Assembly (NCBI RefSeq): GCF_003858635.1
Contig: NZ_RQJO01000008.1
Coordinates: forward strand, 372,001 to 436,000
Reading direction: 5' to 3'
Source: Larkinella rosea
Lineage (GTDB): Bacteria; Bacteroidota; Bacteroidia; Cytophagales; Spirosomataceae
DNA length: 64,000 nucleotides
Shown here: positions 35,479 through 44,789 of the stretch, one piece after another
Layout of the letters: every line of letters begins with the position of its first letter
How positions within the stretch are numbered: the stretch's first letter is position 1
Notes under the pieces: model-generated
What the model saw: the letters and a program-made list of their open reading frames with translations, nothing else
Databases searched by the model: none
Told to the model about the DNA's origin: nothing
Position numbers and translations under genes: made by a program

Positions 35479-36249
35479 ATGAAAACCGCCTTTTTCAGTA
35501 CTGCATTCGTTGTCTTGTTGTCCACCTGTTCCGTTGTGCAAAGTATGGGACAAACCAAAGTAATTGCTCACCGGGGCGCCTGGAAAAACAGCGGAGCTCC
35601 CCAGAATTCGATTGCGTCGTTGCAGCAAGCCATCAAATTGGGCTGCTATGGCAGTGAATTTGATGTGCACATGACTGCGGACTCGTCGCTGGTAGTCAAC
35701 CATGACCATGATTTACAGGGCGTTCACCTCGAAACCGCTCCGGCCGCCGACATCCAGGCGCTGAAACTCGCCAACGGGGAATCACTGCCGACGCTGGAAA
35801 GTTACCTGAAAGAAGGGTTGAAACAGAAGAAAACCCGGCTGATTCTGGAAGTCAAGGCGTCGAAAGTCAGCAAGGAACATTCGCTGGCGCTGGCGACCAA
35901 ATGCGTTCAAACCGTGAAAGCGATGAAAGGCCGGAAGCTGGTCGACTACATTAGCTTCGATTACGACGTCTGTAAGAAGGTAAAAGAACTCGACCCCTCG
36001 GCCAATGTGGCCTATCTGATGGGCGATAAAGCGCCCGAACTGCTGGCGGCCGATGGGTTATACGGGCTGGATTACAACCAGGCTGTCATGAAGAAAAACG
36101 AAAACTGGATTCAGGAAGCCCACCAAAAGAAATTGACCGTCAACGTCTGGACGGTCAATGATCCGGAAATGATGAACTGGCTGCTGGAACGCAAAGCCGA
36201 CTTCATCACGACCGACGAGCCGGAAAAACTGCTGGAGAAAGTAAAGTAG
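35479..36249 (+). CDS. Secreted glycerophosphodiester phosphodiesterase
   Basis: A 256-residue exported enzyme. Residues 1-25 are a signal peptide (ending around QSMGQ). VIAHRGAW is the N-terminal catalytic HR motif. SEFDVHMTADSSLVVNHDHDLQG supplies the Glu and Asp that bind Ca2+ and the second catalytic His. ILEVKAS gives a further Glu. VNVWTVNDPEMMNWLL and DFITTDEPE complete the TIM barrel. It splits glycerophosphodiesters into glycerol-3-phosphate and an alcohol. A phospholipase C is also encoded in this window (9158-11674), so phospholipid scavenging is a possible shared theme, though the genes are not linked. Confidence 0.9.
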   Translation: MKTAFFSTAFVVLLSTCSVVQSMGQTKVIAHRGAWKNSGAPQNSIASLQQAIKLGCYGSEFDVHMTADSSLVVNHDHDLQGVHLETAPAADIQALKLANGESLPTLESYLKEGLKQKKTRLILEVKASKVSKEHSLALATKCVQTVKAMKGRKLVDYISFDYDVCKKVKELDPSANVAYLMGDKAPELLAADGLYGLDYNQAVMKKNENWIQEAHQKKLTVNVWTVNDPEMMNWLLERKADFITTDEPEKLLEKVK

Positions 36250-36253
36250 ACGA

Positions 36254-36316
36254 TTGACCGCTGACCATTGACCACTCGTTCCAGCCAATGGTCTATTGTC
36301 AATGGTCAGCGGTCAA
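36254..36316. repeat. 19-bp inverted repeat between convergent genes
   Basis: TTGACCGCTGACCATTGAC at 36254-36272 is the exact complement of 36298-36316. The right arm overlaps the stop codon of the MFS gene. Related GACCATTGACC motifs inside the loop suggest a dispersed repeat family. It may also terminate both convergent genes. Confidence 0.6.
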
Positions 36317-37482
36317 TTCCCTTTCACCTTCTTCGCCATCAGAGCGACGCACAGGCCCATTCCGGCAATAATAACGAAGGAGATTCGGAGGCTGGAGGCT
36401 CCGGCGACAAAACCGATCAGCGGAGGGCCGATCAGGAAGCCTAGAAAACCGATCGTCGAAACCGCAGCCAGCGCCACGCCCGGCGACATCACCGTCGATT
36501 TTCCGGCCGCGCTATACACCAGCGGAACCACCGAGGATACGCCAAAACCCACCAGGAAAAAACCGATAATGGCGGTTCCCATATACGGTAGCGCAACGGC
36601 GGTCAGCAAACCGGACGCGATCAGAATGCCACTCAGTTGCAACGTCCGTTTCAACCCGTAACGAGTGGCAAACCAGTCGGCAATAAACCGCCCCAGCGCC
36701 ATTGTACTCATGAACGCCGTATAGCCTGCGCCCACCATCGCCTTGTCGGCCTGAATCACTTTCTTGAAATAAATACCGCTCCAGTCGAACATGGCACCTT
36801 CGCAAATCATGGCACAAAAGGCAATAATGCCCAGAATCAGCAGCGTTTTGTCGGGTTTGGCAAAAATGGGTTGATCCGCATTGGTGTTTGCATCTTCCGG
36901 CAAAATATACCGGGAAGCCACCGCCAGCGCAGCCAGTGCGAAGAATAGAACGGCCGCGAAGTGCTGGTAGGGAACAATCCCGGCGCCAATCATAAAAGCG
37001 CCAACCATCGCGCCCACAAAACCCGCCAAACTCCAGAGTCCGTGGAACGACGCCATCACCGGTCGGCCATACAAAGCCTCGACTCCAACGGCCTGCGTGT
37101 TGATGGCGATGTTGGCCATGTTACCAACCAACCCAAAGACGAAGAGAAAGGCCATGAGTTGCGGAGTACTTTGCGCAAATCCCAGGCTCAGCAGCGTCAG
37201 GGCGTAGAAACCAACGGCCAGCGTGGCCACCTTGCGACTTCCGATTTTAGTGGTCAGCCAGCCCGCAATCGGTAATGAAAGCATCAAACCGGCCGGCAGG
37301 GCCAGCAAAACACCCCCCAGTTCAGATTCTGACAGGCCCAGCGTCTGCTGGATACTCGGTATGCGCGACGCCCAACTGGCAAAGGACAATCCTTGTAGGA
37401 AAAATAAAGCACCAACCGCTCCCCGACGGATACTGCGTGTCGAGAGCCGGGGTGACAGACGGTGTGAAACGGTAAAATTCAT
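36313..37482 (-). CDS. MFS transporter (YbjJ/fucose-permease-like)
   Basis: A 389-residue inner-membrane protein with about 12 hydrophobic helices. The first helix region reads GALFFLQGLSFASWASRIPSIQ, characteristic of the YbjJ-like MFS subgroup (SWASRIP). GWLTTKIGSRKV between helices 2 and 3 is the MFS A-motif equivalent. NIAINTQAVGVE and SFHGLWSLAGFVGA match the fucose permease-like branch. The substrate is unknown, possibly a sugar. The gene converges with GDPD and its stop lies inside an inverted repeat. Confidence 0.82.
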   Translation of the reverse strand: MNFTVSHRLSPRLSTRSIRRGAVGALFFLQGLSFASWASRIPSIQQTLGLSESELGGVLLALPAGLMLSLPIAGWLTTKIGSRKVATLAVGFYALTLLSLGFAQSTPQLMAFLFVFGLVGNMANIAINTQAVGVEALYGRPVMASFHGLWSLAGFVGAMVGAFMIGAGIVPYQHFAAVLFFALAALAVASRYILPEDANTNADQPIFAKPDKTLLILGIIAFCAMICEGAMFDWSGIYFKKVIQADKAMVGAGYTAFMSTMALGRFIADWFATRYGLKRTLQLSGILIASGLLTAVALPYMGTAIIGFFLVGFGVSSVVPLVYSAAGKSTVMSPGVALAAVSTIGFLGFLIGPPLIGFVAGASSLRISFVIIAGMGLCVALMAKKVKGN

Positions 37483-37707
37483 TCTGGAAAAAATTCAAAA
37501 ATTCAGGTTGTAATCAATTTGCTTTTTAAGCTTTATCGGGCAAAAATAACTTTATTATCAGCACGAAAAGCATTTTCACCCAACCGTAAAATCAAAATCG
37601 CTCCAATTAAGTTCTTAGATTTAGACAATTCTGAAAGAGTTCGTATAGATTGTATGGATAGTACAAAAACGGGCGAACAGCCGGAAATTGATTCATTGAG
37701 GCTCTTT

Positions 37708-37739
37708 TTTGCAAACAATTCCGTTTTACACTAATTTTA
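37708..37739 (+). promoter_or_regulatory. Candidate promoter for the PhyH-family gene
   Basis: TTTG at 37708-37711 and TAATTTTA at 37732-37739 (7 of 8 with TAnnTTTG) are 20 nt apart, close to the Bacteroidota -33/-7 layout. It lies in the 367-nt gap 37483-37849, which otherwise holds only AT-rich sequence without a convincing gene. The predicted leader to the start codon is about 100 nt. Confidence 0.35.
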
Positions 37740-37849
37740 CCCGTATGAGAATGGCACCAATGCTTTAATACCCTCCTTTCGTCGCTCCGACATCGCGCCT
37801 TTTTAAAGGCCCGCTTTTCTATTGTCTTTCCTTTTTAGTGTTATTGCTC

Positions 37850-38638
37850 ATGCCAAACGTATTAAGTAAAAATCAACTGGACGAATTCATTCACAATGGA
37901 TTTGTCCGCATCGATCAGGCTTTTTCGCCCGAAATCGCCCAAGCCGCCCGCCAAATTCTCTGGAACGACATGGACGTTGACCCTGACGATCCTTCGACCT
38001 GGACAAAACCGGTCATCCGGCTGGGAATGTATACTCAGGAACCGTTTGTTCAGGCCGCCAATACGGAGATTCTCCACCGGGCTTTTGATCAGCTGGTGGG
38101 GCCGGGCAAGTGGATTCCCTGCCGAAGTATGGGTACTTTTCCCGTTCGTTTTCCGTCAACCGATGATCCCGGCGACACCGGCTGGCATGTCGACGCCAGT
38201 TTTCCTGGTGCCGATCCGGCCAATTTTTTTGAATGGCGGGTCAACATTCGGTCAAAAGGCCGGGCGCTGCTGATGCTGTTCCTTTTTTCGGATGTTGGCG
38301 AAAACGACGCCCCAACCCGGATTCGGGTCGGATCGCATCGGGACGTGGCCCGTTTGTTAAAACCGGCGGGCGAACAGGGCCTGTCGTTTAGGGAACTGGC
38401 CGGAAAACTGGCGGAATTACCGGTCCGAAACGAGCTGACGGCAACCGGTAAAGCCGGTACGGTTTACCTCTGTCACCCTTTTCTGGCGCATGCTGCCCAA
38501 CCGCATCACGGTACCGAGCCGAGATTTCTGGCGCAACCTCCCTTGCTCACCCGCGCGGATTTACGCATCGAAGGTTCGGAGCGGGGGTATTTCCCGGTTG
38601 AAGAAGCGATCCGGGTCGGACTGGAAATTTCCGGTTAA
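37850..38638 (+). CDS. Phytanoyl-CoA dioxygenase (PhyH) family protein
   Basis: A 262-residue Fe(II)/2-oxoglutarate-dependent oxygenase-like protein. FIHNGFVRIDQAF is the usual N-terminal PhyH strand. Iron ligands are seen in GWHVDASF (HxD) and in the distal His of CHPFLAHAAQPHHG. Arg in EPRFLAQPP is placed to bind 2-oxoglutarate. The hydroxylated substrate is unknown. The ATG at 37850 is preferred over an in-frame GTG at 37838. The gene is followed by the metal resistance operon but has no obvious functional link. Confidence 0.82.
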   Translation: MPNVLSKNQLDEFIHNGFVRIDQAFSPEIAQAARQILWNDMDVDPDDPSTWTKPVIRLGMYTQEPFVQAANTEILHRAFDQLVGPGKWIPCRSMGTFPVRFPSTDDPGDTGWHVDASFPGADPANFFEWRVNIRSKGRALLMLFLFSDVGENDAPTRIRVGSHRDVARLLKPAGEQGLSFRELAGKLAELPVRNELTATGKAGTVYLCHPFLAHAAQPHHGTEPRFLAQPPLLTRADLRIEGSERGYFPVEEAIRVGLEISG

Positions 38639-38692
38639 CGCTAACTGGTCGAAAAACTACTTTTTGACTCCCTGTTGCACGGTTTTTTCGAA

Positions 38693-38700
38693 TAGCTTTG
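38693..38700 (+). promoter_or_regulatory. -7-like element directly before the metal operon
   Basis: TAGCTTTG is an exact TAnnTTTG match ending 4 nt before the ATG at 38705. TTG at 38675-38677 is a possible -33 element, though the spacing is short. If used, transcription would begin at or just after the start codon. Confidence 0.35.
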
Positions 38701-38704
38701 TGGC

Positions 38705-39034
38705 ATGAAGTCGCTGGTTTGCTTATTGATGAGCGTTTATCTGCTGGTTTTGTCCGTCTGGCCCTGCGCCGACGGCTGCCTGTCGTTGCGCGTCGATAAG
38801 CAAGCCACGGCGACGATTACGAGCGACGCACACCAGCACGACGGTGATTCGGAGGGCGCGGATTTGTGTTCGCCCTTCTGCGGCTGCGCCTGTTGCGGTA
38901 CGGTGCTGGAAGCCTGTCCGGTTTTCCAGTTCGCCTTTGCGGCTTTCTCTTTTTCTTCTCCCCGTTACAAACGATTCGCACCGGCCTTGCCGTCTGCTCC
39001 GGTTTCCTGCTGGCAACCACCTCAACTCGGCTAA
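38705..39034 (+). CDS. DUF6660-like Cys/His-rich small protein
   Basis: A 109-residue exported or membrane-anchored protein: MKSLVCLLMSVYLLVLSVWPC is a signal-like segment. The mature part has DAHQHDGD and the cysteine cluster CSPFCGCACCGTV. Proteins of this shape precede CusA/CzcA pumps in many Bacteroidota and are annotated as DUF6660. The cysteines and histidines suggest periplasmic metal binding, but this is inferred. It is 99 nt upstream of the pump gene on the same strand and probably the first gene of the efflux operon. Confidence 0.65.
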   Translation: MKSLVCLLMSVYLLVLSVWPCADGCLSLRVDKQATATITSDAHQHDGDSEGADLCSPFCGCACCGTVLEACPVFQFAFAAFSFSSPRYKRFAPALPSAPVSCWQPPQLG

Positions 39035-39133
39035 GGCTGGATACGTGCGCCCAATCACTTCGGTGCAACCGGGTTGCATTTTTCGCCCCATCTCGGCGGC
39101 TCAACTCCTTTTTTATTTTAACTCCGTATCGGC

Positions 39134-42100
39134 ATGCTGGATTCCATCATCCGTTTCTCTATACACAATAAACTGATTATCGGGTTATTAACGATTGTAC
39201 TGGTGGTTTGGGGCGGTTATTCGCTCAGCCGTCTGCCGATCGACGCCGTGCCGGATATTACCAATAATCAGGTTCAGATCATCACCCGTTCGCCCGCGCT
39301 GGCGGCTCCGGAAGTGGAACGGCTCATTACCTTTCCGATTGAGCAAACCATGGCGACGATTCCCGAAATCGGCGAAATCCGCTCGTTTTCGCGCTTTGGC
39401 TTATCAGTTGTAACCATTGTTTTTCAGGAATCGACCGACCTCTACTGGGCGCGCCAGCAAATCAGCGAACGGCTTTCGACCGCCCGCAGCCAGATTCCGG
39501 CCGGAACCGGAGAGCCGGAAATGGCGCCGGTCACCACCGGTCTGGGCGAAATTTACCAGTACGTCATCTACGCTAAACCGGGTTTTACCGGGAAATATTC
39601 GCCCGTTGAACTGCGCACGTTGCAGGATTGGGTGGTTCGGCGGCAGTTGCTGGGAACGCCCGGCGTGGCCGACGTCAGCAGCTTCGGTGGTTTGCTGAAG
39701 CAGTACGAAATCGCTATTGATCCTGATCGGTTGCGTTCTTACGGTTTCAGCATCAACGACTTATTCACCGCCTTGGCACGCAACAATCAGAATACCGGGG
39801 GCGCTTACATCGACAAAAAACCGAACGCTTATTTCATTCGCTCCGAAGGGCTGGTTGGCAATCTGGACGACATTGGCCGGATCGTAATTCGCCGGACGAA
39901 AGGCGGGGCGCCCGTCCTGATTCGCGATGTGGCGCAGGTCAACTACGGTTCCGCGAACCGCTACGGGGCCTTAACGCGCAACGGCCAGGGCGAAGCCGTG
40001 GGAGCACTGGTGTTGATGCTGAAAGGCGAAAACGCCAACGAAGTGATCGGGCGGGTCAAAAACCGCATGGAACAGATCAAAAAAACACTGCCCGAAGGTG
40101 TTGCTATTCACGCCTTTCTGGATCGGAGCGAATTGGTGGGCCGGGCCATCAACACCGTCACCCGCAACTTGATCGAAGGAGCTTTGATCGTCATTTTTGT
40201 GCTGATTCTGTTTCTGGGCAACTGGCGGGCCGGACTCATCGTGGCTTCGGTCATTCCGCTTTCGATGCTTTTTGCTGTTGGCATGATGCAGGTTTTCGGC
40301 GTTTCGGGTAACCTGATGAGCCTGGGTGCCATTGACTTCGGCCTGATTGTCGACGGAGCGGTTATTATCGTTGAAGCGACCTTGCACCATTTGGGCGTCA
40401 ATCGGCAAGTCCGACTGACGCAGGCACAAATGGATGAGGAAATCTACCAGTCCGCCAGCCGGATTCGGACCTCGGCGGCCTTCGGTGAAATCATCATTCT
40501 GATCGTTTATTTGCCGATTCTGGCCTTATCGGGCATCGAAGGCAAGATGTTTGGCCCGATGGCGCAGGTGGTGGGCTTTGCCATTGCCGGGGCGTTTCTT
40601 CTTTCCATCACGTACGTACCGATGATGTCGGCGCTGGCGCTGAACAAACAGCAGTCGACCAACCGCACGATTTCCGACCGGATGATGGACTTTTTTCTGC
40701 GGCTTTACAACCCGGTTATTCACGGGGTCATGCGGCATAAAACGCTGGTTCTGGGCGTAGCGGTTTTGCTGCTGGTGGGCGCCGTCTGGCTTTTTACCAC
40801 GCTGGGGGGCGAATTTATCCCGACCCTCGACGAAGGTGATTTTGCCGTTGAAACCCGCGTCGTTACCGGTTCGTCGCTGAGTCATACGGTGGAAAAAACC
40901 ACCCAGGCTGAGCGGCTTTTGATGAAAAAGTTTCCGGAAGTGAAAGAGGTGGTCAGTAAAATTGGCGCGGGCGAAATTCCGACCGACCCCATGCCCATCG
41001 AAGCCGCGGATATCATGATTATTCTCAAACCGCGTTCCGAATGGACATCGGCGTCGAATATGGAAGAACTGGCCGGGAAAATGGCGGAAGCGCTGGAAGT
41101 CATTCCGGGGATTTCGTTCGGTTTTCAGCAACCGATTCAGATGCGGTTTAACGAACTGATTTCGGGCGCGAAACAGGATGTGGCCGTCAAAATTTTCGGC
41201 GAAGATCTCGACGAACTGACCCGGCTCGCCAAACGCGTCAGCGGTCTGGTTACCAGCGTAAACGGGGCGACGGATTTATACGTCGAACAGGTGGAAGGGT
41301 TGCCGCAAATTGTGGTGAAACTGGATCGGGAAGCCCTCGCGCGCTACGGGTTGGCCGTGGACGACGTCAACCGAACCATCAGCACGGCCTTCGCCGGGGA
41401 AAGTGCCGGGTTGGTCTACGAAGGCGAACGCCGGTTCGATCTGGTGGTTCGGCTGGCGGGCGAAAACCGGCGGAGCATCAACGATGTTCAGGCATTGACC
41501 ATTTCCACAACCGACGGCCCGGCGATTCCGCTCTCCGAAGTCGCGAAAATTGAACTCATTCCCGGCCCCAACCAGATTCAGCGCGAAGACGCCAAACGGC
41601 GGTTGACGATCGGTTTTAACGTGCGCGGCCGCGATGTGGAAAGCGTCGTGACCGAGCTGCAACAGAAAATCAACGGGCAGGTGAAGTTCCCGACCGGTTA
41701 TTACGTGACGTATGGTGGCCAATTCGAAAACCTGATCGAAGCGCAAAACCGGCTCCAGGTGGCGGTTCCGGTGGCTTTGGGGCTGATTTTCCTGCTTTTA
41801 TTCCTCACCTTTCATTCGATGCGACAGGCATTATTGATCTTTTCGGCAATTCCGCTGGCGGCTATTGGCGGGATTTTGGCCCTTTGGCTGCGGGGAATGC
41901 CTTTCAGCATTTCGGCCGCCGTCGGTTTTATCGCGCTGTTCGGCGTGGCGGTTTTGAACGGCATTGTGTTGATCGCGGAATTCAATTACCAGCGAAAAAG
42001 CGGCATCACCGATTTAATGGAGGCTATTTTCCGGGGAACGCGCACCCGGCTGCGACCCGTCCTGATGACGGCCACGGTGGCGTCGCTGGGATTTTTACCG

Positions 42101-43543
42101 ATGGCGCTGTCCAATACCGCCGGGGCCGAAGTGCAAAAACCGCTGGCGACGGTGGTGATCGGCGGATTGATCACGGCTACCTTGCTGACCTTATTGGTGT
42201 TACCGGTTTTGTATTTATTGATCGAACAACGTTTCGGGAAAAAGGACCCGGCCCTGATGCCAGCAACCAAAACCGTAGCCGCCGGTTGGTGGCCCATCAT
42301 CAGTTTGCTGACCTTCGGATTAAGCCTTGGTTCACTTGATAGCAACGCCCAACTGCCCACCCAACCGGTTCCGCTTTCGCTCGATCAGGCACTCAAACAG
42401 ACGTTCCAGAACAATCCGCAAGTGCGGGTTTCGGCGCTGAACCTGGATTATCAGCAGGCCCTGCGCGGCACGGCGAGCGATGTCGGCAAAACCGATATCG
42501 TGGTCACCGCCGGTCAGTACAACAGCCGCTACGTCGATCAGTCGCTCCAAATTGGGCAGCGACTCCCCGCGTCGGGATTGATTCGAAGCCAGAAAGCACT
42601 GGCCGACGCCCGAATCAGCGGAGCCGAAGCCGAAAACCGGGTGACGCGTCAGGAACTGGCCTTGCAGCTAAAGGCAGCGTATTACCAATTGACCTATCTG
42701 CAAACGCTTCACCGTGAGCTACTTCGGCAGGATAGCCTTTTTACGGCGGTATCTCGGGCGGCAGGCATCCGCCGACGCACGGGCGAAGGTACGCTGCTGG
42801 AACAAACGGCCGCTGACGTTGAAGCGCGGCAACTCCGGATGCAGCTGACCCAGAACCGGGCCGACCAGCAAATCCAGTCCCGGCGGCTCCAAACGCTCTT
42901 GGGAACCGATCAGTTGCCCCGGATTGCGGATTCCGTGCTGATCGCCCGCGCCATGCGGCTCCCCGATTCGGTGGCTCTGAATCAAAATCCTGAACTGGCC
43001 CTGCTGCGTCAGCAGATCGAAATTGCCCGGCGCGAAACCGACGTTGAGCGGTCGCGGCTCAAGCCCGATTATTCGTTCAATGTCGTCAATCAGTCGTTGC
43101 GCGGCATCCAGACCATCAACGGAACCGACCGGTTTTATACCGGCGTCGATCGGTTTACGTACGGGCAGGTCGGCATCTCGATTCCGATTGTAGCCAAACC
43201 GCTCCGGGCGCGGGTGCGGGCAGCCGAGTTGGGGCAACAGCGGACCGAAGCGCAGTTAACTGCCCGTCGGCGCAGCCTGGAAGGTGTATTCGCCGAGCTG
43301 CTGCAAACGTACCGCAAAAACCGGGAGACGCTGACGTACTACGAAGAATCGGCCCTGCCGCAGGCGACATTGATTCGTCAGCAGGCCGATAAAGCATACC
43401 GCGCTGGCGAAATCGGTTACATCGAGTTATTCCAGAATCTGCGGACGGCGAGCGGTATTCAGACCGGTTATCTGGCTGCGCTGAACGACCTGAATCAGAC
43501 CATTATCAACCTCGAATACATCCTGGGAAGCACTGAACCATGA
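39134..43543 (+). CDS. CusA/CzcA heavy-metal RND pump fused to a TolC-like outer-membrane channel
   Basis: A 1469-residue fusion. Residues 1 to about 1045 are an HME-type RND pump: IIRFSIHNKLIIGLLTIVL is helix 1, LPIDAVPDITNNQVQI follows, and GAIDFGLIVDGAVIIVEA in helix 4 carries the proton-relay acidic residues of the metal pumps. From about residue 1050 a new hydrophobic signal-like segment (LTFGLSLGSLDSNAQ) precedes a TolC/OEP domain with LSLDQALKQTFQNNPQVRVS and long helices. Such fusions are known in Bacteroidota. Specificity (Cu/Ag or Zn/Co/Cd) cannot be set by eye. The stop overlaps the CusB start by 4 nt. Confidence 0.9.
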   Translation: MLDSIIRFSIHNKLIIGLLTIVLVVWGGYSLSRLPIDAVPDITNNQVQIITRSPALAAPEVERLITFPIEQTMATIPEIGEIRSFSRFGLSVVTIVFQESTDLYWARQQISERLSTARSQIPAGTGEPEMAPVTTGLGEIYQYVIYAKPGFTGKYSPVELRTLQDWVVRRQLLGTPGVADVSSFGGLLKQYEIAIDPDRLRSYGFSINDLFTALARNNQNTGGAYIDKKPNAYFIRSEGLVGNLDDIGRIVIRRTKGGAPVLIRDVAQVNYGSANRYGALTRNGQGEAVGALVLMLKGENANEVIGRVKNRMEQIKKTLPEGVAIHAFLDRSELVGRAINTVTRNLIEGALIVIFVLILFLGNWRAGLIVASVIPLSMLFAVGMMQVFGVSGNLMSLGAIDFGLIVDGAVIIVEATLHHLGVNRQVRLTQAQMDEEIYQSASRIRTSAAFGEIIILIVYLPILALSGIEGKMFGPMAQVVGFAIAGAFLLSITYVPMMSALALNKQQSTNRTISDRMMDFFLRLYNPVIHGVMRHKTLVLGVAVLLLVGAVWLFTTLGGEFIPTLDEGDFAVETRVVTGSSLSHTVEKTTQAERLLMKKFPEVKEVVSKIGAGEIPTDPMPIEAADIMIILKPRSEWTSASNMEELAGKMAEALEVIPGISFGFQQPIQMRFNELISGAKQDVAVKIFGEDLDELTRLAKRVSGLVTSVNGATDLYVEQVEGLPQIVVKLDREALARYGLAVDDVNRTISTAFAGESAGLVYEGERRFDLVVRLAGENRRSINDVQALTISTTDGPAIPLSEVAKIELIPGPNQIQREDAKRRLTIGFNVRGRDVESVVTELQQKINGQVKFPTGYYVTYGGQFENLIEAQNRLQVAVPVALGLIFLLLFLTFHSMRQALLIFSAIPLAAIGGILALWLRGMPFSISAAVGFIALFGVAVLNGIVLIAEFNYQRKSGITDLMEAIFRGTRTRLRPVLMTATVASLGFLPMALSNTAGAEVQKPLATVVIGGLITATLLTLLVLPVLYLLIEQRFGKKDPALMPATKTVAAGWWPIISLLTFGLSLGSLDSNAQLPTQPVPLSLDQALKQTFQNNPQVRVSALNLDYQQALRGTASDVGKTDIVVTAGQYNSRYVDQSLQIGQRLPASGLIRSQKALADARISGAEAENRVTRQELALQLKAAYYQLTYLQTLHRELLRQDSLFTAVSRAAGIRRRTGEGTLLEQTAADVEARQLRMQLTQNRADQQIQSRRLQTLLGTDQLPRIADSVLIARAMRLPDSVALNQNPELALLRQQIEIARRETDVERSRLKPDYSFNVVNQSLRGIQTINGTDRFYTGVDRFTYGQVGISIPIVAKPLRARVRAAELGQQRTEAQLTARRRSLEGVFAELLQTYRKNRETLTYYEESALPQATLIRQQADKAYRAGEIGYIELFQNLRTASGIQTGYLAALNDLNQTIINLEYILGSTEP

Positions 43544-44778
43544 AACACCTATTGAAAATAAACCCATTTATTGCCCTGCTGGTCGTAATCGGACTGGGGT
43601 TTTCCGGTTGTAACCACCCAAAAGACGCAGCCACGGAAGCGAAAACCGAGTCTGCTAAAAAGGACACTGAGCCCGCCGAAGCGCATGAAGAAGGGCTGGT
43701 CGAACTCACCGACGAGCAGTTCAAAACCGCCGGAATCCGGCTGGGCGGGCTGGAACAGCGTACGCTCAGCAACCTCATCCGCGTCAACGGTGTTATAGGT
43801 ATACCACCCCAGCAACAGGTCTCGGTTTCAACGCCTTACGGCGGCATTCTGACCTCGACACCGCTGTTGCCGGGGCAGGCCGTTAAGCAGGGGCAGTTGC
43901 TCGCGATGCTCGAAAACCCGGAATTTATTCGCATTCAGCAGGATTACCTGGAAACCGTCAGCCAACTCGAATTTCAGGAGCAGGAATACGAACGCCAGCG
44001 CGAACTGAGCCGCGAAAACGTCGGTTCGCTCAAGACGTTTCAGCAGGCGACCTCGCAGGTCAAGTCGCTGCGCGCAAGAGCCGAAGGGCTTCGGCAGCAA
44101 CTGGCGCTTCTGGGCGTGTCGATGAGCGAGCTGTCGGCGGGCAAAATTACGCGAACTGTTGCCGTTCGCTCCCCGATTACCGGAACGGTGACGGAAGTGA
44201 ATGTCAACCGGGGGCGGTTTGTTAACGCCAACGATGTGTTATTCGAATTGATGAATACATCGGGTTTATACGCCGAATTAACCGTTTTTGAGGGTGATAT
44301 TGCCCGCGTGGAGGTCGGACAGCGGGTTCGGTTATCGATCATTGGCACGAATGGAAGTTCCGTAAACCGGGAGCGGATCGGGCGGATTCGGTACATTAAC
44401 CGCGAAACCGGGGCCGACCGGACGGTGCGCGTGTTTGCCGCCCTGGAAAAGCCGGATACCGATTTGCGGCCCGGCACCTTCCTGAAGGCCCTGATCGAAA
44501 CCCGCACCGAACCGCAACCGGCTTTGCCCGAGGTGGCCGTGATCAAGTCGGGCACGAGTTCGCAGATTTTTGTGTATGAAGGAAAAGAGGAACACGAAGG
44601 AACGGTTCACCACCAGTTTCGGCCCGTCGCAGTGCGAACCGGCGTCACCGAAAATGGGTATCAGGCGGTAACATTGCCTTCCACCGTAAAAAATGACGCA
44701 CAGGTGGTTATTGCCGGTGCGTACGACCTGCATTCCGTGATGAATAATTCGGAAGAAGAGGGCGGTCATAGCCATTAA
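43540..44778 (+). CDS. CusB/CzcB-type periplasmic adaptor (membrane fusion protein)
   Basis: A 412-residue lipoprotein (signal then GFSGC at about residue 25). Barrel-sandwich halves VNGVIGIPPQQQVSVSTPYGG and VAVRSPITGTVTEVNVNRG flank a helical hairpin (about residues 125-190). A beta-barrel (LYAELTVFEGDIARVEVGQ) follows, and the end is His-rich (GGHSH). It links the inner-membrane pump to the outer-membrane channel. It is translated from an ATGA overlap with the pump gene, which supports a fixed stoichiometry. Confidence 0.9.
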   Translation: MKHLLKINPFIALLVVIGLGFSGCNHPKDAATEAKTESAKKDTEPAEAHEEGLVELTDEQFKTAGIRLGGLEQRTLSNLIRVNGVIGIPPQQQVSVSTPYGGILTSTPLLPGQAVKQGQLLAMLENPEFIRIQQDYLETVSQLEFQEQEYERQRELSRENVGSLKTFQQATSQVKSLRARAEGLRQQLALLGVSMSELSAGKITRTVAVRSPITGTVTEVNVNRGRFVNANDVLFELMNTSGLYAELTVFEGDIARVEVGQRVRLSIIGTNGSSVNRERIGRIRYINRETGADRTVRVFAALEKPDTDLRPGTFLKALIETRTEPQPALPEVAVIKSGTSSQIFVYEGKEEHEGTVHHQFRPVAVRTGVTENGYQAVTLPSTVKNDAQVVIAGAYDLHSVMNNSEEEGGHSH

Positions 44779-44789
44779 CGAAAACGAAA

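Noticed and set aside
37519-37734. Short open frames on both strands in the gap before the PhyH gene
   Set aside because: Both overlap each other, lack family resemblance and lie in AT-rich non-coding sequence with a candidate promoter.
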